This document shows, in pieces, positions 23,783 to 31,956 of a stretch of 33,708 bases of DNA. Origin of the DNA: Frankia sp. AgB32 (GTDB taxonomy: Bacteria > Actinomycetota > Actinomycetes > Frankiales > Frankiaceae); the NCBI RefSeq assembly GCF_023243045.1, contig NZ_JALKFX010000096.1:1-33708 (forward strand), read 5' to 3'. The translations under genes were made by a program, and so were the position numbers. Under the pieces are notes generated by a model that saw nothing but the letters and a program-made list of their open reading frames with translations, made no database searches and was not told the DNA's origin. Positions within the stretch are counted from its first letter, which is position 1; each line of letters begins with the position of its first letter.

Positions 23783-26749
23783 GTGGCGGCCGGTGGCTTC
23801 GGGGGGTGGCGGGTCGTGGCCGAGGGCCTGTCCTCGGCGGAGGTCACGGCGCTGGCCACGGCCTTCACCGACCGGCGGGCGGCGCTGCACGTCCTGACCG
23901 CGGCCGGGCTGCCCGTGCACCGGGTGCCGATGGGGGACGGCTCGCTCAGCTCCCAGGAGTTCTGGTCGGAGATCTCGAGCCTGCTCGCCAACGGGATCGT
24001 CATCGCCGGGCGCGCCCGACTGCTGGCCGCGGCCCGGCAGCGGCAGCCGGCCGCCGAGGCGCTGTTCGACGGGGCGAGCCTCGCTGGCGGTGAGGCCGGC
24101 CTCCCCGTCCGGCCGCCGCCGCAGCCGGACGGGCGGATCGAACCAGTCGCGTGGAACGTGCCTCGGATGGCCGGGCGGTTCCTCGGCCGGGGTGACGCGT
24201 TCGACCAGCTTGACGCGGCGCTGGCGCGATCACCGCTGGTCGCGGTCACCGGGCTCGCCGGGATCGGCAAGACTGCGCTGGCCGCCGAGTACGCCCACCG
24301 GCACCGCGCCGACCTGGACGTGGTCTGGTGGATCCCGGCGGCACGGCCCACCCTCGTCGAGGATCGGGTCCGCGCCCTCGCGCCGCGTCTCGGCCTGCCC
24401 CCGCACACCGAACCCGAAGCCGTCATCACCCACCTCGACCGCGCCCACTGCCGGTGGATGATCGTCCTGGACGACCCGGCCGGCCCCGACCTGCCCGACT
24501 GGCTGCGCCCGGCCGAAGATGGCCGGCTGCTGGTGACCTCCCGCGACCCCGCCTGGGACGTGCACGCGGCGACCATCCCATTGCGCCCGCTGGCCCGAGG
24601 CGACTCGGTGGCGCTGCTCGCCGACCGCGTGCCCAGCATCGACGCGGACACCGCCGGGCTGATCGCCACCGAACTCGGCGATCATCCCTTCGCCCTCGAC
24701 CAGGCCGCCCACCGCATCGGCGACGCCCGTCTCTCCCCCGACGCCTACCTCGCCGCCCTCGCCACCGACCGCACCGCGATCCTCGCCCAGGGACGGGTAC
24801 CCGACCGGCCCGGCGTCACCGTCATCCGGCTCTGGGACGACGCGATCCGCGACGTCACCGCACGGCACCCGGATGCCGCCGCGCTGCTGCGCCTCGCCGC
24901 ACACGGTGACGCCACTCCCCTACCCCTGCCCCTGCTGACCGCCGGCCCGGACGCGATCCCCGACGCCGACCTGCGCGCCGCCAGCCGCGTACCCCTGGGC
25001 GTGGACGACACCGCCGCCGTCCTCGAACGCGCCGGCCTGACCCACCGCGACGGCGACACGCTCACGATGCACCTCCTGGTCCGCGACGCGGTGCGCGCCC
25101 ACACCACGCCGGACGCCTCCGCCGAGGCGGTCGACGGCCTCGGCCGGATGCTGCACGCCGCCCTGCCCGAGCAGATCACCGCGAACCCGGACGCCTGGCC
25201 AGCCTGGCGCGACCTGCTCCCCCACGCACTCGCCACCCTGGAGGCCACCGCCCCGGCCGACGACAGCCCGCACACCACCTGGCTCGCCGAACACACCGCC
25301 GCCTACCTCACCGAGCAGGGCCGCCCCGACCAGGCCGAACCGCTCGCCGCCCGCGCGGTCGACGCCCACGTCCGCCTCGACGGCGACACTCACCCCGACA
25401 CCCTCACCGCCCGCGACGTCCACCTCCGCGCCGCCCTGAACGCCGACCACCTCGCCATCGCCGGCCCTCTCGCCGAACGCAACGCCACCGACCGAGCCGA
25501 CCTCCTCGGCAACGACCACCCCGACACCCTCACCAGCCGCGAAACCCTCGCGCTCAGCTACCAACGCGCCGGCCACCACGACCACGCCACGGCCCTTTTC
25601 GAACAGAACCTCAACGCCCGCACCCGCGTCCTCGGCGACAACCACCCCGACACCCTGGAAAGCCGCCACCGACTCGGCGCCGTGCTCGTCGACGCCGGCC
25701 GCAGCCAGGAAGCCGTCGAGATGCTACGGCCGACGCTCGAGGACCGCCGTGAAATCCTCGGTTCGGACCATCCCCGGACGCTTGAAACCCGTCAACAGCT
25801 CGCGATGGCCTACACCCGCCTTGGCCTTTCGGACGATGCCATCGTTCAGGCCGAGACGGCGCTCGATGGCCGGGAGCGGGTGCTCGAATCCGAGCATCCG
25901 CATACTTTCGACAGCCTCCAGCACCTCGGCGATCTGTACCGCAACGAGGGCCGCTTGGACGAGGCCACCAGCGTCCTTGATCGCGCTCTGAGCGGACGTG
26001 GCGACATCCTCGGCGCTGACCATCCGCGCACCCTGGACAGCGCCTACGCGCTGGCGCGGACCCACCTCGACGCCCGCCGGACCGACCTCGCCGGGCCCCT
26101 GTTCCAGCGCGTGCTGGACAGCCAGGCCGAGAACAAGGCCGAACGCGACCATCCATTGACCATCCGATGCCATGAGGGCCTTGCCGCAACCGAACTCGCC
26201 CACGGCCGTCCGCGCGCCGCCGAACCCCACCTCCACGCGGTGCTCCGAAGCCGGGAACGCGCGCACGGTCTCACGCACCCGGACACCATGCAGGCACGGG
26301 AGAACCTCGCGTCCCTCTACCGCGTCACCGGGCAGCATGGGGAGGCCCACCCTCATCTGGAACGCCAGTTCGCCGCTCGCCGCGCCATGCACGGTGACGC
26401 AGATCCTCGTACCCTGCGCGCCGGTGCGATCCTCGCCGACACCTACCGCCATCTGCCCGACCGGCTACCCCAGGCCGTCGACCTGCATGAACGTGTCCAC
26501 TCCGCTCGCTACAGCACCTTCGGCGCGCAGCATCCCGACACCCAAGCCAGCCGCTCCGAGCTCATGGACACCTACCGCCAGACCGGCCAGCCCATCGACG
26601 CTGTCCACCCGCACCGCCGCGTCCTGGCCGACACCGACGACAGCATCCGACGCGACGAGCCACCGGTCACAGAGCGGCCGGAGATCACCTCTCGGCCTGT
26701 ACCGCCTGAGCGACCGAACCGCATCGAGCCCCGCGGCCCAGGACCATGA
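23783..26749 (+). CDS. STAND ATPase: EAD-like domain, NB-ARC, TPR repeats
   Basis: A 988-residue signal-transduction ATPase. Residues 14-95 form a small helical domain of the effector-associated (EAD, death-like) type: LSSAEVTALATAFTDRRAAL, GLPVHRVPMG, FWSEISSLLANG, ARLLAAARQRQP. An NB-ARC module follows, with Walker A GLAGIGKT (157-164), Walker B WMIVLDDP (225-232), the VTSRDPAWD element (251-259) and HPFALDQAAH. From about 480 to 965 there are around ten kinesin-light-chain-type TPR units of 42 residues, each marked by a DHPDTL/HPRTLE motif. EAD domains are known to recruit effectors carrying a matching EAD; none is visible in this window. The TPRs would sense the trigger. The start is GTG 23783 or, equally likely, GTG 23816 (MAEGLSS). 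It lies beside a nuclease-helicase operon. Confidence 0.88.
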   Translation: MAAGGFGGWRVVAEGLSSAEVTALATAFTDRRAALHVLTAAGLPVHRVPMGDGSLSSQEFWSEISSLLANGIVIAGRARLLAAARQRQPAAEALFDGASLAGGEAGLPVRPPPQPDGRIEPVAWNVPRMAGRFLGRGDAFDQLDAALARSPLVAVTGLAGIGKTALAAEYAHRHRADLDVVWWIPAARPTLVEDRVRALAPRLGLPPHTEPEAVITHLDRAHCRWMIVLDDPAGPDLPDWLRPAEDGRLLVTSRDPAWDVHAATIPLRPLARGDSVALLADRVPSIDADTAGLIATELGDHPFALDQAAHRIGDARLSPDAYLAALATDRTAILAQGRVPDRPGVTVIRLWDDAIRDVTARHPDAAALLRLAAHGDATPLPLPLLTAGPDAIPDADLRAASRVPLGVDDTAAVLERAGLTHRDGDTLTMHLLVRDAVRAHTTPDASAEAVDGLGRMLHAALPEQITANPDAWPAWRDLLPHALATLEATAPADDSPHTTWLAEHTAAYLTEQGRPDQAEPLAARAVDAHVRLDGDTHPDTLTARDVHLRAALNADHLAIAGPLAERNATDRADLLGNDHPDTLTSRETLALSYQRAGHHDHATALFEQNLNARTRVLGDNHPDTLESRHRLGAVLVDAGRSQEAVEMLRPTLEDRREILGSDHPRTLETRQQLAMAYTRLGLSDDAIVQAETALDGRERVLESEHPHTFDSLQHLGDLYRNEGRLDEATSVLDRALSGRGDILGADHPRTLDSAYALARTHLDARRTDLAGPLFQRVLDSQAENKAERDHPLTIRCHEGLAATELAHGRPRAAEPHLHAVLRSRERAHGLTHPDTMQARENLASLYRVTGQHGEAHPHLERQFAARRAMHGDADPRTLRAGAILADTYRHLPDRLPQAVDLHERVHSARYSTFGAQHPDTQASRSELMDTYRQTGQPIDAVHPHRRVLADTDDSIRRDEPPVTERPEITSRPVPPERPNRIEPRGPGP

Positions 26750-26756
26750 GGAGACG

Positions 26757-27167
26757 TCAGCGATGATCCGCTGAGCCCTCGGAGCCGTCGCCCTCTTCGG
26801 AGTCGTCCTCGGTCCGGCGACCGAAGTTCTCCATCCGATCGAACAGGCTCTGCCGCGGCTCGGCGCCCTTGTGCGGTCCGCCGGTGTTCGCCTCGGGATA
26901 CGGATGCCCGTCGTTCTGCCGGAAGTTGGCCTCCGTCTCGGCCAGCAGCTCCTGCATCAACCGATCCATGCTCTCCCGGTCCCGCTTCTCGGCGAGCTCG
27001 GCGAACTGCCGGTTCGTCACCTCATGGTCGTCGCGGGCGTTCCAGGTGCGGGTGAAAGAGCCGTCCCAGTCGACGGGGCGCAGGGGCTTGGGTGCGGGCT
27101 CGGTCGGGTCCGTGTCGGGGGTGGTCTCGTCCTGCGTGGGCTCGTCGGGGTCGGGGGTCTGGGGCAC
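26757..27167 (-). CDS. Small acidic hypothetical protein
   Basis: A 136-residue protein, not recognised. It is highly charged and Pro/Asp/Glu-rich at both ends (DPDEPTQDETTPDTDPTEP and TEDDSEEGDGSEG), hence probably disordered. A central helical part follows: WDGSFTRTWNARDDHEVTNRQF, then RDRESMDRLMQELLAETEANFRQ. There are no membrane segments or catalytic motifs. The GTG at 27167 is chosen because GGAGG lies seven bases upstream; the frame is open to 27248 but without a ribosome site. It converges on the STAND ATPase gene with 7 bases between stops and is divergent from the nuclease-pseudokinase operon, so it could be a regulator, inhibitor or adaptor of one of them. That is only positional reasoning. 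Confidence 0.6.
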   Translation of the reverse strand: MPQTPDPDEPTQDETTPDTDPTEPAPKPLRPVDWDGSFTRTWNARDDHEVTNRQFAELAEKRDRESMDRLMQELLAETEANFRQNDGHPYPEANTGGPHKGAEPRQSLFDRMENFGRRTEDDSEEGDGSEGSADHR

Positions 27168-27308
27168 GGCGGTCCTCCGGTGGCTGGGGCTGTCGGTAAT
27201 CATCCCACTGCTACCGGTTCGCCATGCGCGGTGCGGCGGGGCCGCCATCCGAGCCGGCTACCACCCGCGCCCGGCTGCACCGATATGCCGTCCAAGCCCG
27301 CTTCATAC

Positions 27309-27326
27309 AGTATTGTCTCGGATACT
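27309..27326. promoter_or_regulatory. Inverted repeat upstream of nuclease-helicase operon
   Basis: AGTAT (27309-27313) and ATACT (27322-27326) form an inverted repeat with an 8-base spacer inside a distinctly AT-richer patch, 42 bases before the GTG of the first operon gene and in the divergent interval. This is the expected place for a promoter or repressor site. Arms are short, so chance is not excluded. Confidence 0.4.
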
Positions 27327-27367
27327 AAGAAGCAGGATGAGACTGGATCGCCGAGGGGGCGCCGCTC

Positions 27368-28948
27368 GTGGCCGAGCCGGTCAGACAGCCGCCGATCGAC
27401 TTCCACAATCATCGGCTCCGGGCCAACGAGGCTGGTGGCCGGCACGATTTCGAGCAGATGATCACTTCGCTGGTCGACACGCTGGAGGGGCCGGCCCACA
27501 CCGTGCGGGCCGCGCCCGGCGACTGGGGCATCGATGTGTTCGTCGGCGACCTGACCGACCGAGTCCTGATCTGGCAGGCGAAGTACTTCATCGACAAGAT
27601 CGGTGGCAGCCAGGTCAACAACATCCGGTCGTCGTTCACGCGGGCCTGCGCGGAAGCGTCCGACCGTGGCTATCGCATTGACGCATGGACGCTGTGCATC
27701 CCGGTGGACCTGGACGGGCCCAGCCATCAGCGGTGGGAGCGCTGGCGCGCGAAGCAGACGCGCGAGACCGGCATCCCCATCGAGCTGTGGAGCGCCGACC
27801 GCCTACGCACGCTGTTGATGGATCCGAGGTGCGACGGAATCCGCTCCTACTACTACGGCCAGTCGGCACCGCGCCCGACCGCGTCGGTGCCCTCGCGGCT
27901 GCTGCTGCGACCCGATGACGAGGTCGTGGACGTCACCACGGCCGATGCCGTCGGCTGGCGTGGTGGCCTCGAACTGCGCCTCGGTGACGCGAGTTATCTG
28001 CTGCACGATCCGGTCGCCCGGTGGACGGCACCGGATCGCGCGCTGGTCCGGTGCGAGGCGGGCGGGCAGGAGCTGAAACCCGCGCCGCGCCCGGTGCGCA
28101 TCCGTCATCTCCAGGTACGCCGCCGCACCGACGAGGCCCGCCGGTGGATCGTCGGCCTGCGACGGCAGGCGGACCTGATGGAGCAGCTCGGCGGCCAGTC
28201 CGGGCTGCCTGTGCTGTATGCCCGGCACGGCCTCGGTGCCGGCATCGAGGCCCATGGCGGTGCCGCGACGCTGGTGATGTCCGCCCCGGTCGGCCGCTCC
28301 TGGCGGGAGGTGCACGGCCGGGCGTCCACCCGCGCGGGCGCGGACCGGCTCGCCGCGGCCGCGATCCTCGCGGACGCGGTGGCGCTGTGCCGCACCATCG
28401 AGACGCTGCACCAGCACGGTCACGCCCATCTGGCGCTGACGGCGGACGACGTCCTGCTCACCACGCCGGCGCGAGGAGGCGCTCGCACGGCCGCCCTGCG
28501 TGACCTCGGCCTCGCCGGACTGCCCACCGCGCAGCCGCATCAGGCTGGTGGAACGGATGGTGCGCCGCCCGCTCCCGAGCAGCGCGTCCGCCACCGTTTC
28601 GGCCCCGGCCCGCAGGCGCGCCCTGGCCCGGCCGCGGACGTCTATCAGATCGCCGTCCTGGTCCGCGCCGCACTCGGCCATCCGCTGGCCGTCCCCTCGC
28701 CCGGTGCGCCCGCGATACCGCCGCCACCCGAACCGCCGGGCCATGGTGCGCCGGGACCCGGTCTACCGAGTTCTGGTCTGCCGGGTTCTGGTCTGCCGGC
28801 TGACCTGGACGACCTGCTCGCCCGGGCGCTCGCGTCCGATCCGCAGCGGCGCCCGCGGATCGACGTGCTGGCCGCGGGGCTGCGTGACGCCCGCCATCGC
28901 CTGTCGGTCGGCCCCCGCCCGGACCAGCAGCGCGAGGCGCGGTCGTGA
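27368..28948 (+). CDS. PD-(D/E)XK nuclease fused to a pseudokinase
   Basis: A 526-residue protein of two parts. Residues 15-165 look like an Mrr/DUF4297-type nuclease fold: Glu29 in HDFEQMITSLV, Asp56 in GDWGIDVFVG, and Gln70-x-Lys72 in VLIWQAKYF give the E...D...QxK active-site pattern. IDAWTLCIP and IPIELWSADRLRTLL close the domain. Residues 185-510 resemble a protein kinase that has lost its catalytic residues. The HRDxKxxN loop is HLALTADD (354-361), so the catalytic Asp, Lys and Asn are replaced. The DFG is DLG (379-381) and the APE motif is kept (402-404). The ATP-lysine appears to be Arg. The C terminus has short PGSGLP repeats. The start is GTG 27368 after GAGGGGG. It overlaps the helicase gene by 4 bases. 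Confidence 0.82.
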   Translation: MAEPVRQPPIDFHNHRLRANEAGGRHDFEQMITSLVDTLEGPAHTVRAAPGDWGIDVFVGDLTDRVLIWQAKYFIDKIGGSQVNNIRSSFTRACAEASDRGYRIDAWTLCIPVDLDGPSHQRWERWRAKQTRETGIPIELWSADRLRTLLMDPRCDGIRSYYYGQSAPRPTASVPSRLLLRPDDEVVDVTTADAVGWRGGLELRLGDASYLLHDPVARWTAPDRALVRCEAGGQELKPAPRPVRIRHLQVRRRTDEARRWIVGLRRQADLMEQLGGQSGLPVLYARHGLGAGIEAHGGAATLVMSAPVGRSWREVHGRASTRAGADRLAAAAILADAVALCRTIETLHQHGHAHLALTADDVLLTTPARGGARTAALRDLGLAGLPTAQPHQAGGTDGAPPAPEQRVRHRFGPGPQARPGPAADVYQIAVLVRAALGHPLAVPSPGAPAIPPPPEPPGHGAPGPGLPSSGLPGSGLPADLDDLLARALASDPQRRPRIDVLAAGLRDARHRLSVGPRPDQQREARS

Positions 28949-31900
28949 CGACGCGACCGGTCACGCTGCGCTGGCCGCTGGCCGTCGTCCCGTCGCGCAG
29001 GGTCATCGACCTGCTCGACGGCGAGCCCGACCGGCTGATCGGCGAACTCACGGAGCTGTCGGCGCAGGGCGCGCTGCCGGCCCGCCTCGAGCCGAAGCGA
29101 GACGATCCCAACCAGTTGCGGCTCGTCGTCTACGCCAGCCGACACGTCGCGTCGCTGTACGTGACGAACAGATCGGACGGCTACACCCTGGGCCACGTCG
29201 CGCCGCGGACGTTCCGGGACGAGGACCGGCTGACCACCGCCGCGCTGGTGCTGCACTGCCCGTCCGGCTGGCGGGCGTTCGCCGACCTCCGCGACCTGCC
29301 GCGCGGACGCAGCACGTTCGACCAGCCGTGGTCGGCGCAGTGGCCGGAGCTGACCCGGGCCTGGGCGGAGCTGTCCGCCGCGATCACCGCGGGCACGCCG
29401 GACGCGGCCGGGCTGCCGGGAGCACCGGCGCCGGGCAGCGCGCTCCCCCCGGCGCACCGGCGCTATCTGGACCTGGTCGGACAGGTCATCGACGCCAGCC
29501 GCGACATCGAGGTCGCCCGCCAGGAACTCGCCCCGCCGCTGCCGTACGCGCGCCGCGAGGCGACCCGTGAGCAGCGGTATTCCGGCCGGGGGGTGTACGC
29601 GTTCCACCTCGCCCGGCCGGGTGGGGTGACGGCGGGCTCGCTGGTGCAGCTCGCCGATCGGCCCGAGATCCGCGGCCGGGTGGTGCGAGTGGACGGACGG
29701 GAGCTGATCGTCCGCTTCGAGCAGACGGTCGACTTCGGTCAGATTCCCCCGCAGGGCGCGTTGCGGGTGCTGCCCAGCGACCGGGTGTACCGGATCCAAC
29801 GGTCGGCCGTGGAGATGCTGGCCGCTGGCCAGGCGGCGAACCCGGCGCTGCTCGCCAACCTCGTCGACGGCGTTTTCCGGCCCGCCGAGCCGGATCCGGT
29901 GGCCGAGCCCCGCGCCAGTCTGGACGACGAGCAGCGCGACGCGTTCCGCCGGGCGCTGACCGTGCCCGACCTGCTGTGCGTCCTCGGCCCGCCCGGCACC
30001 GGGAAGACCCGGACGATCGCCCAGATCGTGCTGGCCTGCGTCGCCCGTGGCCAGCGGGTACTGATCACCTCGCACACGAACCGGGCCGTCGACAACGTCC
30101 TGGAGACCCTGTCGTCCGAGGTGCACGCGGTGCGGGTCGGCAGCGAGAGTTCGATGACGGCCGCGGCCAGGGAACTCACCGTCGACAGCCAGGTGGAGGC
30201 CGTGCGCCGCGACATCCTGCGCGACACCGCGCTGCTCGACCGGCTGACCGCCTTCGACCAGCATCGACCGGTGCTGGTGCGGTGGCTGGAGTATCTCGGC
30301 ACCCGGCGGGCCGCCGCGCGCGATGCCGACGCCGCGGCCCGCGTCGCGGAGCAGGCGCTCGACGCGGCGGTCGGCACGCTGCATCCGCAGCTCGTCGCCG
30401 ACCGGCAGCGCGGCGACGCGCAGGCACAGCGGTGGCAGGCCCGGACCTCCCAGCTGGACGAGTCCCGCGCCGGGCTGCACGCGTCCGTCAGCGCCCGCGA
30501 GGCCGCCGCCGATGCCGCGTCCGGCCTGGTCGGCTGGTGGCGGCGCTGGCGGCTGGACCGGCTGCGCGCCCGGCTGGAGCGGACGGCGGCCGAGCGCGCC
30601 GCCGCGGCCGCGGAGCTGACGCGGTCGGTGGCCGCGCTGCACGCACTGGCCGCGCAGATCGCCACCGTGACCGACGCGGACCCACGGCTGCAACCGCTCG
30701 CCGCCGACCGCGACCGGTCCGCCGGGGAGCTGGCCGGCTGTCACCGGGACATGGCCGAGGCCGCCGCGATCCTCCTCGGCGCGCTGCGCCCCCTGCTGGC
30801 GGTGCCCTCCGCGCCGCCCTCCCCGGACGACGAGGCCGGCTGGGACGGGTTCACCGCCTGGGCGCAGGAGGCATGCGACACCGTGCGGGCCCGCGGTGCG
30901 CTGCTGGCCGAATGGCGGGCGCGGATCGGCGACGCGGAGACCGAGCTCGGCCACGAGCTGGTGCGCTACGCGGAGGTCGTCGCCGCGACCTGCGTGGGGA
31001 CAGCGTCGAGCCCGCTGCTGACCGACCTCGTCTTCGATGTGGCGATCATCGACGAAGCCGGGCAGATCTCCACTCCGAACATGCTGGTCCCGATGGTGCG
31101 GGCCCGCCGGTCGGTACTCGTCGGCGACCATCATCAGCTGCCGCCGTTCCTCGACGAGGACGTGAAGCGCTGGTCGGCGCAGCTCGCCCGCGACGGCGAG
31201 GTGTCGGCGGCGGACGCCCGGGAGATCGGCGAGCTGCTCACCACGAGCGGCTTCGAGCGGCTGTTCCCCCGGGTCGGCCCGGATCGACGGGTCGAGCTGA
31301 TCCGCCAGCGCCGGATGCCCGCCGAACTCGCCACCTTCGTCTCGACCGCCTTCTACGCGGGCCGGCTGCGCACGCAGCACGACGGCGGCGGTGGTGACCC
31401 CGTCTTCCGCAGTCCGTTCGCGATGATCGACACGTCGGATCGTCCGCCAGCGGCGCGAGCCGAACGGGCGCTGGCCGGCACCGAACCGTGGCAGCAACGC
31501 GGCTTCGACAACGAGCTGGAGGCCGAGCTGATCGCCGCCGTCGTCGCCCGCTCGGCCACCGCGTTCGAGGACTGGGCGGTGATCGTGCCGTACAAGGCGC
31601 AGGCCGCGCGGATCGAAGCAGCGCTGGCCCGTGAACTCGGCGATCCCGGCCAGGTCGCGGAGAACGTCGGCACCGTCGACTCCTTCCAGGGCGGCGAACG
31701 CGACCTGATCGTCTATGGTTTCACCCGAAGTAATCAGACCGGCTCGGTCGGCTTCCTCACCGAGCTGCGCCGGCTCAACGTCGCCATCACCCGGGCGAAA
31801 CGCCAGCTCGTGCTCGTCGGCGACACCGCGACCCTGTGCTCATCCTCCGACGCCGCGTTCACGGCGATGGCCCGCGGCCTCGTCACCTACCTGCGGGCCC

Positions 31901-31956
31901 ACGGTGATCTACGGGGATCCGTCGAGATCGGACGCCTGCTCGGGGAGCGCGGATGA
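28945..31956 (+). CDS. Upf1/Dna2-like superfamily 1 helicase
   Basis: A 1003-residue SF1B helicase. All key motifs are visible: motif I GPPGTGKT (348-355), Ia LITSHTNRAVDN, II AIIDEAGQIS (DEAG at 703-706), III VGDHHQLPP (726-734), IV RQRRMP, V VGTVDSFQGGERD (to 920) and VI NVAITRAKR (945-953). Between Ia and II an Ala/Arg-rich segment of about 300 residues (about 410-690) looks like a long coiled-coil arm inserted in domain 1. The first 320 residues have no clear match; residues 205-285 could be an OB/beta-barrel like Upf1 domain 1B (GSLVQLADRPEIRGRVVRVDGREL is in the right place). GTGA overlap with the nuclease gene and ATGA overlap with the next gene indicate one operon. It is expected to move along or unwind nucleic acid and deliver it to the nuclease. 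Confidence 0.9.
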   Translation: MTTRPVTLRWPLAVVPSRRVIDLLDGEPDRLIGELTELSAQGALPARLEPKRDDPNQLRLVVYASRHVASLYVTNRSDGYTLGHVAPRTFRDEDRLTTAALVLHCPSGWRAFADLRDLPRGRSTFDQPWSAQWPELTRAWAELSAAITAGTPDAAGLPGAPAPGSALPPAHRRYLDLVGQVIDASRDIEVARQELAPPLPYARREATREQRYSGRGVYAFHLARPGGVTAGSLVQLADRPEIRGRVVRVDGRELIVRFEQTVDFGQIPPQGALRVLPSDRVYRIQRSAVEMLAAGQAANPALLANLVDGVFRPAEPDPVAEPRASLDDEQRDAFRRALTVPDLLCVLGPPGTGKTRTIAQIVLACVARGQRVLITSHTNRAVDNVLETLSSEVHAVRVGSESSMTAAARELTVDSQVEAVRRDILRDTALLDRLTAFDQHRPVLVRWLEYLGTRRAAARDADAAARVAEQALDAAVGTLHPQLVADRQRGDAQAQRWQARTSQLDESRAGLHASVSAREAAADAASGLVGWWRRWRLDRLRARLERTAAERAAAAAELTRSVAALHALAAQIATVTDADPRLQPLAADRDRSAGELAGCHRDMAEAAAILLGALRPLLAVPSAPPSPDDEAGWDGFTAWAQEACDTVRARGALLAEWRARIGDAETELGHELVRYAEVVAATCVGTASSPLLTDLVFDVAIIDEAGQISTPNMLVPMVRARRSVLVGDHHQLPPFLDEDVKRWSAQLARDGEVSAADAREIGELLTTSGFERLFPRVGPDRRVELIRQRRMPAELATFVSTAFYAGRLRTQHDGGGGDPVFRSPFAMIDTSDRPPAARAERALAGTEPWQQRGFDNELEAELIAAVVARSATAFEDWAVIVPYKAQAARIEAALARELGDPGQVAENVGTVDSFQGGERDLIVYGFTRSNQTGSVGFLTELRRLNVAITRAKRQLVLVGDTATLCSSSDAAFTAMARGLVTYLRAHGDLRGSVEIGRLLGERG

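Noticed and set aside
25350-26560. Periodic DNA repeats of about 126 bases
   Set aside because: They encode the 42-residue TPR units of the STAND protein; there is no CRISPR-like spacing or identical repeats.
28645-31497. A 950-codon minus-strand open frame opposite the helicase
   Set aside because: Composition is Arg/Gly/His-rich as expected for the antisense of a high-GC gene; the helicase motifs are on the plus strand.
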